From the NCBI GenBank assembly GCA_014061035.1, contig JACGMN010000082.1:1-13668 (forward strand): DNA of 13,668 bases, given 5' to 3'. Shown here one piece after another: positions 9,027 through 13,668 of this stretch (position 1 is its first letter; each line of letters begins with the position of its first letter). The notes below the pieces were generated by a model that was given only the letters and a program-made list of their open reading frames with translations, had not been told where the DNA came from and did no database searches. The position numbers were made by a program, and so were the translations under genes. This DNA is from Candidatus Methanophagales archaeon. GTDB lineage: Archaea > Halobacteriota > Syntropharchaeia > Alkanophagales > Methanospirareceae.

Positions 9027-10397
9027 ATGAGCAAAGGCAAGGATTTTGCAATCATAAATCCATGCACCTTATACCAACCAATGGGTGCAGTATATGCTCT
9101 TCTGGGCGTAAAGGGTGCAATGCCCATCATCCACGGTTCACAGGGATGCAGCACATATATACGGTTTCAACTCTGCCGGCATTTCAGAGAACCCGTGAAC
9201 ATTGCATCAACATCAATGCACGAAAGTGCTGCTATCTATGGTGGTGAAGAGAATCTCATCAAGGCACTTGAGAACGTCATCTCCCGGTACAATCCAGAAC
9301 TTATTGGCGTTACCACCAGTTGTCTGACGGAAACGATTGGCGATGATGTGAACTGGATCGTTGGAAGATTTAAAGATGCTGTTTGTAATGATAATGATAA
9401 AGATAATGATAAAGATAATGATAATACTGGTACAGCAATAATACCCATCAAAACTCCAAGTTATGCGGGCACACACCTGGAGGGGTATGATACTACCATA
9501 ACCGAGTTAATCAGACATCTCGCCAGGAAATCCACGCCTGTCGAAAAGCTCAACATCATCCCGGGTATTCTATCATCTGCAGATGTCCTGGAAGTCAAAC
9601 GACTGCTTTGTGAGCTGAACTGTGAATCCCTCATGCTCACGGATGTCTCAGAATCTCTTGATAGCCCATTGACTGGCGCCATCTCGTTTCTTCCGCAGGA
9701 AGGTATTTCAATTGCAGAACTCGCTGAATCGGCAAATGCTCTTGGTACCATTGCACTGTGCAGGCATGCGAGTTCTGGTGCGTTTTTTTTGGAGGAAAAA
9801 TACGGAGTTCCGGCAATCATTGGCATTGGTCCAATTCCCATCGGAATACAGAATACCGATGCTTTTCTTGCGGATGTCAACAGACTCACTGGATGCGAGA
9901 TCAGCGTAAGTATTCAAAAGGAGCGGGGTAGGTTGATCGATGCTATGATGGATGCGCAGGAATACAATGCCGGGCGAAAAGTGGCTATTTGCGGCGATCC
10001 TGATATGGTGACCGGTATGACGCGATTTGTATGCGAACTTGGTATGAAACCAGCAGTTGTGTGCAGCAGTGCAGGAAGCGGGGAATTGATGGACGAGATT
10101 AGTATTACTGGTAGAACTGGTAGAGATGCAGAATGCTCTCCGGCAGTCATTACCGGGAGGGACCTGGATGATCTGCATCAATATATTCAGAATAAGCGTG
10201 TCGATCTATTGATAGGCAATTCCTACGTTGAGCGAATTGCAAAGGCTGAAGGCATCCCTCTGGTGAGAGTAGGGTTCCCCATCTATGATCGGATAGGAGC
10301 ACAGAGAATATTAATTCTTGGTTACCGTGGTGCTCTGCACCTGGTGGACGTTATCACGAACACCATCTTGGAGTATGAAGAGGGGGTATTTGAATAG
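9027..10397 (+). CDS. nifN: Nitrogenase cofactor scaffold NifN
   Basis: Beta-type subunit of the NifEN scaffold for FeMo-co assembly, homologous to NifK. The 456-residue protein has [31 protein letters not shown] and [12 protein letters not shown], matching the three cysteine sites of the NifK family, plus [13 protein letters not shown] and the C-terminal LLIGNSY...VGFPIYDR. The ATG at 9027 overlaps the nifE stop as ATGA, with AAAGGAG at 9014-9020; it is preferred over the earlier GTG at 8997. It has an unusual low-complexity insertion, [14 protein letters not shown] (residues about 121-134), encoded by a 12-bp tandem repeat, and a 9-bp in-frame duplication near residues 361-366 (TGRTGR). The frame is intact even though its partner nifE is broken. 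No nifX or nifB follows in the window. Confidence 0.9.
   Translation: MSKGKDFAIINPCTLYQPMGAVYALLGVKGAMPIIHGSQGCSTYIRFQLCRHFREPVNIASTSMHESAAIYGGEENLIKALENVISRYNPELIGVTTSCLTETIGDDVNWIVGRFKDAVCNDNDKDNDKDNDNTGTAIIPIKTPSYAGTHLEGYDTTITELIRHLARKSTPVEKLNIIPGILSSADVLEVKRLLCELNCESLMLTDVSESLDSPLTGAISFLPQEGISIAELAESANALGTIALCRHASSGAFFLEEKYGVPAIIGIGPIPIGIQNTDAFLADVNRLTGCEISVSIQKERGRLIDAMMDAQEYNAGRKVAICGDPDMVTGMTRFVCELGMKPAVVCSSAGSGELMDEISITGRTGRDAECSPAVITGRDLDDLHQYIQNKRVDLLIGNSYVERIAKAEGIPLVRVGFPIYDRIGAQRILILGYRGALHLVDVITNTILEYEEGVFE
9390..9425. repeat. 12-bp tandem repeat x3 inside nifN
   Basis: GATAATGATAAA at 9390-9401 and 9402-9413 is followed by GATAATGATAAT (9414-9425, one mismatch). Being a multiple of three it keeps the frame and encodes an acidic Asp/Asn/Lys run in a position where NifN relatives would have a surface loop. 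Confidence 0.95.
10107..10124. repeat. 9-bp in-frame tandem duplication in nifN
   Basis: ACTGGTAGA at 10107-10115 is repeated exactly at 10116-10124, giving TGRTGR in the protein. Confidence 0.95.
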
Positions 10398-10406
10398 CTA
10401 CGACGA

Positions 10407-10450
10407 AGGTGTGAGGTGTGAGTATCCAGTAAGCCAAAGACCTCACACCT
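10407..10450 (+). terminator. Hairpin 3' of nifN
   Basis: AGGTGTGAGGT (10407-10417) and ACCTCACACCT (10440-10450) are perfect 11-bp inverted arms around a 22-nt loop. The left arm itself contains AGGTGTG twice in tandem (10407-10413, 10414-10420). It lies 10 bases after the nifN stop. No clear T-run follows (the next bases are ATACAAATAC), so it may be a transcript-end stabiliser or processing site instead of a terminator. Confidence 0.5.
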
Positions 10451-10465
10451 ATACAAATACCCAAA

Positions 10466-10505
10466 CTTTTATAGTTGGAAGCTGTGGATAGAATATAACA
10501 GGTGA
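10466..10505 (+). promoter_or_regulatory. Putative mobB promoter and ribosome-binding site
   Basis: CTTTTATAG at 10466-10474 resembles an archaeal TATA box. It lies about 40 bases before the mobB ATG, putting a start site near 10495-10500. GGTGA at 10501-10505 is a ribosome-binding site seven bases before the ATG. The call rests on pattern and spacing only. Confidence 0.4.
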
Positions 10506-10512
10506 AGACTAA

Positions 10513-11031
10513 ATGATCATCGGTGTATATGGATACTCAAATTCAGGAAAGACATATCTTATCAGAAGGCTGACGCAGAAGCTCAGATCCCTCGGATATA
10601 TTGTATCCACAATAAAGTATATCATGCATGAAGATGGCGTCTTCACGATCGATACTGCGGGAAAGGATACGTGGTACCATGCAGATGCTGGAGCACAGAT
10701 GGTCGTTGCAAAGCTACTGAACGAGACGGTATTTATCGTGAAACACTCGATGGATATTGAGACCATCACCAGGATCATCCAGGAGATATCAAGACCAGAT
10801 ATAATCCTTGCTGAGAGTTGTAAAGATGTAGATATTCCAAAGATTGCGGTTGGTGATATAGAAGAGGTAGAGAATACAATTTTTAAGTATTCTGGTTATC
10901 AGAGTCAGAGTGGCTCACAATCTCCAGAAGGCGATGATGCTGCTGCAGAGGATGAAGACGTTGAGTTTGAGAGATTAGTGAAATATATCAGGAATCTGAG
11001 CAGAGACAGCAGCAATGCAAAGAGAATATAA
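10513..11031 (+). CDS. mobB: Molybdopterin-guanine dinucleotide biosynthesis protein MobB
   Basis: The 172-residue P-loop GTPase-like protein assists in attaching a nucleotide to molybdopterin in molybdenum or tungsten enzymes. GVYGYSNSGKTYLIRRL (residues 4-20) holds the Walker A motif. The TIKYIMH segment and GKDTWYHADAGAQMVV (50-65) are characteristic of MobB. The last 45 residues (GYQSQSGSQSPEGDDAAAED onward) are low-complexity and acidic, which is unusual for the family. It follows the nif block but is separated by a hairpin and a probable own promoter. In archaea MobB may serve formate or formylmethanofuran dehydrogenases, so the link to nitrogenase is only positional. It overlaps the next frame by 17 bases if that gene starts at 11015. 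Confidence 0.85.
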   Translation: MIIGVYGYSNSGKTYLIRRLTQKLRSLGYIVSTIKYIMHEDGVFTIDTAGKDTWYHADAGAQMVVAKLLNETVFIVKHSMDIETITRIIQEISRPDIILAESCKDVDIPKIAVGDIEEVENTIFKYSGYQSQSGSQSPEGDDAAAEDEDVEFERLVKYIRNLSRDSSNAKRI

Positions 11032-11722
11032 AAATCACGGATTCTTTAGTTTTTCATTGGAATCACGAAACCGGGAACTCTCTTCCATGAAGTTCGGTGA
11101 GACTGAAATAAACACGAGATGCGTAGTATTGAAAGTGTTAAGAAGGGAGATAAGTATGGAGAGAGGAGGCAAAAGCGTCTTCCTTCTTGGAATCATCGCT
11201 GACGATACCGCGAAATTACGTTTCGTTTCACGGGAAGAGCGAGAAGAGCTTGTAAAAGATACAGTAGTACAGATAGAGAATGTATCTGTGAAGAGGTGGA
11301 AGGGATTGCCGATATTGTATATAGGAAAAGAGACGAAGATACGTGTAATCGAGGAATCGATCGATCCTGAACGTTATGCGGAGCTGATAAAACCCAAAAA
11401 GAGAAGTATAGGCGAAATAATTAGATGTGGGGGAGCATTTGATGTATCCGTGGAAGGAAACATAGTATCAATCACAGAGGGAGGAGATAAAAATTCCCGG
11501 ACGCTGATATTGGACGATGGCACGGGTGCAGTAGCGCTAGTTTTAAGAGAAGAAAGAGAAGAAGCGATAGAAACGCGTATTTATTTCGGAATACCTGTTA
11601 AGGTAAGAGGAAATGTGGTCAACGTAGAAGAAGGCTATGTATTGATAGCAGAAAAGATTGAAGCAGTCGTGGAAGCTGATATAATAGACGGGTTAAATAG
11701 TTTTTTGTCTCGATATACGTGA
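11015..11722 (+). CDS. OB-fold nucleic-acid-binding protein (RPA-like)
   Basis: Up to 235 residues with two recognisable OB-fold-like halves. The first (about 25-110) contains INTRCVVLKVLRREI and VVQIENVSVKRWKGLPIL. The second (about 130-225) contains ILDDGTGAVALVLREE and IPVKVRGNVVNVEEGYVLIA. These resemble the single-stranded-DNA-binding OB domains of archaeal replication protein A. No zinc finger is visible. Two starts are possible: ATG 11015, overlapping mobB, or ATG 11087, giving 211 residues and starting MKFGETEINTRC. Neither has a strong ribosome-binding site, and the first 24 residues look unlike an OB fold, so 11087 may be the real start. A role in replication or repair is inferred from the fold alone; I cannot name an orthologue. 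Confidence 0.7.
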   Translation: MQREYKNHGFFSFSLESRNRELSSMKFGETEINTRCVVLKVLRREISMERGGKSVFLLGIIADDTAKLRFVSREEREELVKDTVVQIENVSVKRWKGLPILYIGKETKIRVIEESIDPERYAELIKPKKRSIGEIIRCGGAFDVSVEGNIVSITEGGDKNSRTLILDDGTGAVALVLREEREEAIETRIYFGIPVKVRGNVVNVEEGYVLIAEKIEAVVEADIIDGLNSFLSRYT

Positions 11723-11766
11723 GATAGGCAAAACAGCTATCAAATATAATAAACTTTGAGGGGAAA

Positions 11767-12150
11767 ATGAAGAGCGGAGCAGTCTATATAGGAATTGGTT
11801 TTCATCTCGATGTGGAAGCGGCAGAGATAGAGGAAGCGATTTGCAGGTTCTTAGAAGAATTGGGAATAGAACTGAAAGAGGTTAAAGGTTTATGCACGGT
11901 GGATTTTAGAAGAACAGAGCAGTTAGAAAAAGTCTCCTCGCTGCTTAAGAAGCCTCTGTTTTCCTTTTCACCCGATGAAATAAACCGTGTGGTGGACGTG
12001 CAGTCGCAAAGTGCAGCAATGGATGCGTTTAACATAAAGGGTGTCGCAGAACCCTGTGCTATCCTCTGTGCGAAGAGGATTAATGGCAGATACAAAACGG
12101 TGAAGAGGAAATCATTTGATAGAAAAATAACTCTGGCGGTGGTCTTTTAA
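11767..12150 (+). CDS. cbiG: Cobalamin biosynthesis CbiG C-terminal domain protein (CobE-like)
   Basis: The 127-residue protein matches the C-terminal domain of CbiG, equal to stand-alone CobE. YIGIGFHLDVEAAEIEEAI opens the fold. VKGLCTVDFRRTEQL, KKPLFSFSPDEIN and SAAMDAFNIKGVAEPCAI are the typical following blocks, and KRKSFDRKITLAVV ends it. Full CbiG opens the lactone of cobalt-precorrin-5A in the anaerobic pathway. Only the C-terminal domain is here, so the N-terminal part must be encoded elsewhere or be missing. GAGGGG lies three bases before the ATG, and an AT-rich ATATAATA block (near 11744-11751) may be a TATA box. It precedes a cbiH-cbiC gene, consistent with a cobalamin cluster that continues to the right. 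Confidence 0.82.
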   Translation: MKSGAVYIGIGFHLDVEAAEIEEAICRFLEELGIELKEVKGLCTVDFRRTEQLEKVSSLLKKPLFSFSPDEINRVVDVQSQSAAMDAFNIKGVAEPCAILCAKRINGRYKTVKRKSFDRKITLAVVF

Positions 12151-12155
12151 AAGGT

Positions 12156-12217
12156 TAACTACTCAGGTTGTCAGGTTCACGGTTGTTCAGCTTGCGTTCT
12201 CCATAGTTCTTAAGATA
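12156..12217 (+). repeat. Dispersed 3'-flanking element, copy B (compact)
   Basis: It starts six bases after the CbiG-domain stop with TAACTACTCAGGTTGTCAGG, continues with CACGGTTGTTCAGCTTGCGT and ends CTCCATAGTTCTTAAGATA. It is the counterpart of copy A (143-228, minus strand), which differs mainly by additional 7- and 8-bp internal units. Orientation relative to the preceding gene is the same in both copies. Confidence 0.75.
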
Positions 12218-12259
12218 CAGAATATGTTAATATGTTATCAAGATACAGAATATGTTATC
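12212..12259. repeat. Nested tandem duplication across the cbiH start codon
   Basis: AAGATACAGAATATGTTA occurs at 12212-12229 and 12240-12257. Inside the first copy ATATGTTA is itself doubled (12222-12229, 12230-12237). A 20-bp duplication followed by an 8-bp duplication explains the 28-bp period. The duplication copies the start codon, producing two out-of-frame upstream ATGs (12224, 12232) before the real ATG at 12252. Confidence 0.9.
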
Positions 12260-13658
12260 GATAGTGGGTATCGGACCAGGTTCTTTGGATTTGCTTACTG
12301 AACGAGCGAGAGCACGGATTTCAAGTGCGGACGTCATTATAGGAAATGTACGGTACATAGAGCTGATAAAGGACGTTATTCCTGCGAGTACAGAGGTGGT
12401 GATAGGCAGGATGGGAACCGAGGTAGAACGTGCAAAGAAAGCAGTTGAGCTGGGGCAGTATAAAGATGTCGTTCTTGTCTCGGGAGGCGATGCAGGCATC
12501 TATGGCATGGCGGGGCTGGCAATTGAGGTTGCTGCAGATTCGGACACCAAATTGGAGATAGTCCCCGGTATAACGTCAGCATCAGCATCCGCTGCATTAC
12601 TCGGTGCGCCCATCTCAAATGATTTCGCAGTTGTCAGTTTGAGCGATTTGTTGGTACCCTGGAGTGAAATAGAGAGGAAGCTGGAAGGATTAGCAAAAAT
12701 GGACATCGCAGTGGTCGTGTATAATCCGAAGAGCAAAAACAGAACGGTGCAATTAGAGAAGACACACGGGATTTTTATGCGGTTCCGAGAGAGGAAAACA
12801 ATGGTTGGCATCGTGAGAAATGCAGAACGAGAAGGATGCGAAATCGAGATTACACGTTTAGAAGACTTGCCTGCGTTCTATCACCGTATAGATATGTCAA
12901 CGACCGTTATTATCGGCTGCTCAGCGACGAAAAATCTCGGTGGCCGAATGGTTACACGCAGAGGATATGAAAGGAAATACGATTATGAGACAGGAAACGG
13001 GAATGCTGACGATATAGCTGCGGATGGCTATGTAGATGCGGGAAACAGGGTGTGGGAGAAGAGCAGGGCAATTGTACGCGATATTATTTCAAAATATCCG
13101 GGTTCGTTAAGCGAGACCGAAAAACGAGTGGCAGGACGCGTGGTTTTTGCCAATGCCGAGCCTTCGTTTCTTGACTTGCTTGTATTTAATCATCAGCCGG
13201 TTGAGACGGGGATACAGTGCATAAAAGAGGGTAAAACAATCGTTACGGACATTGAAATGGTGAAAGCGGGGATTAACAAAAAATACAGGGAGAAGGTGAA
13301 GTGCTTTGTGAATGCGCCAGAATCAATGGAGATAGCGAAAAGGGAAGGGCTCACAAGAACTGCTGCGGGAATCAGGCTCGCAAAGGAAAAGGGACTCATT
13401 CAGGGGAGCATCGTGGTTATTGGGAATGCACCTTCGGCATGTCAGGAGATTTGTGCGATTGCTCTCGAGGAAGGAGACGGAGGCGTAAAGCCCGCTCTTA
13501 TCGTTGCTACTCCTGTGGGGTTTGTTAATGCAGCGGAGATGAAGGCGAAGATATTGTCTATGGGTAATATTCCTTGCATTGTGATAAGAGGACCAAGGGG
13601 TGGAACTCCTTCGGCTGTGGCGATTATCAATGAGATAATCGATATTGCGCATCAGTAG
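12252..13658 (+). CDS. Fused CbiH (precorrin-3B C17-methyltransferase) and CbiC (precorrin-8X methylmutase)
   Basis: The 468-residue two-domain cobalamin enzyme. Residues 1-245 are a CbiH/CobJ SAM-dependent methyltransferase: IVGIGPGSLDLLTERA, VLVSGGDAGIYGMAGLA, VPGITSASASAALLGAPISN and VVYNPKSKNRT. After a short polar linker (about 246-262), residues 263-468 are CbiC/CobH, which moves a methyl group from C11 to C12: PVETGIQCIKEGKTIVTDIE, GLTRTAAGIRLAKEKG, GSIVVIGNAPSACQE, PVGFVNAAEMKAK and RGPRGGTPSA. The histidine that acts as general acid in known CobH/CbiC (in a VVHAT/MVHAC-type segment) is Phe299 here (RVVFANAEP). The start is ATG 12252; two out-of-frame ATGs created by a duplication lie just upstream. 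Both steps belong to the same pathway, so fusion is sensible. A next gene may begin at the window edge (GATGA). Confidence 0.92.
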   Translation: MLSIVGIGPGSLDLLTERARARISSADVIIGNVRYIELIKDVIPASTEVVIGRMGTEVERAKKAVELGQYKDVVLVSGGDAGIYGMAGLAIEVAADSDTKLEIVPGITSASASAALLGAPISNDFAVVSLSDLLVPWSEIERKLEGLAKMDIAVVVYNPKSKNRTVQLEKTHGIFMRFRERKTMVGIVRNAEREGCEIEITRLEDLPAFYHRIDMSTTVIIGCSATKNLGGRMVTRRGYERKYDYETGNGNADDIAADGYVDAGNRVWEKSRAIVRDIISKYPGSLSETEKRVAGRVVFANAEPSFLDLLVFNHQPVETGIQCIKEGKTIVTDIEMVKAGINKKYREKVKCFVNAPESMEIAKREGLTRTAAGIRLAKEKGLIQGSIVVIGNAPSACQEICAIALEEGDGGVKPALIVATPVGFVNAAEMKAKILSMGNIPCIVIRGPRGGTPSAVAIINEIIDIAHQ

Positions 13659-13668
13659 TTTGCGATGA

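Larger units (their letters stand above)
7622..9030 (+). pseudogene. nifE: Nitrogenase cofactor scaffold NifE, 5' end shattered by duplications
   Basis: NifE pairs with NifN as the scaffold on which the NifB-made precursor is converted to FeMo-co. The true start is the ATG at 7622, with GGTGGTGA immediately before it, giving MISARRNHVCIN and then a stop at 7691. Collapsing four tandem duplications and restoring one base yields an N-terminus continuing [35 protein letters not shown] and so on, a canonical NifE of about 453 residues. From 7791 the frame is clean to 9030. It keeps cysteines in [20 protein letters not shown] and VQCQKSIRH. The cofactor-histidine site is the NifE-like FCDFNHGR instead of MHS. 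The stop overlaps the nifN ATG as ATGA. A GTG at 7768 could restart a 420-residue protein but has no ribosome-binding site. Confidence 0.92.

Overview
The window looks like a chromosomal piece of an uncultured methanogen-related or methane/alkane-oxidising archaeon of the Euryarchaeota (an ANME- or Syntrophoarchaeum-like lineage is my best guess). The evidence is archaeal-type phosphoglycerate mutase (ApgM), a methanogen-order nitrogenase cluster with two PII genes between nifH and nifD (H-I1-I2-D-K-E-N), OB-fold proteins of archaeal style, AT-rich TATA-like promoters and anaerobic-type cobalamin genes. I could not place the species.

Layout. 1-716: the edge of an unknown minus-strand gene, a patch of short repeats, and a staphylococcal-nuclease-like gene (minus) whose lipoprotein signal-peptide end is in other frames. 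717-2012: apgM (minus). 2013-2070: a divergent promoter region carrying a perfect 15-bp tandem duplication. 2071-10397: the nitrogenase block on the plus strand, in the order ADP-ribosylglycohydrolase (DraG-like), nifH, nifI1, nifI2, nifD, nifK, nifE, nifN, with gaps of 2-60 bp or short overlaps throughout. 10407-10450: a hairpin. 10513-11722: mobB and an OB-fold protein. 11767-13658: a CbiG C-terminal-domain gene and a fused cbiH-cbiC gene of cobalamin synthesis.

How the genes would work together. NifH feeds electrons to NifDK. NifI1/NifI2 switch NifDK off when ammonium is present. NifEN is the scaffold on which the FeMo cofactor is finished. A DraG-like hydrolase could remove ADP-ribose from NifH, whose target arginine is present. 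MobB points to molybdenum or tungsten cofactor use.

The main discovery is that this nitrogenase operon is broken by small, readable lesions. nifD has an 11-bp perfect tandem duplication that shifts the frame, plus a one-base excess at an A8 run. nifK has an in-frame TGA about 76 codons before its end. The first 170 bp of nifE contain a 15-bp duplication, a 14-bp duplication, an 8+3-bp duplication, a one-base loss and another 8-bp duplication. When each duplication is collapsed on paper, the proteins become canonical and the frame arithmetic closes exactly (47 extra bases in nifE, 12 in nifD). All metal-ligand cysteines and the cofactor histidine are still there, so the loss is recent or potentially reversible. 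The same class of short perfect tandem duplication (7-20 bp) occurs in the promoter, in nifN (in frame), at the cbiH start and in intergenic DNA, which suggests one duplication-prone mutational process acting across the whole window. A separate dispersed element sits just 3' of two unrelated genes at opposite ends of the window.
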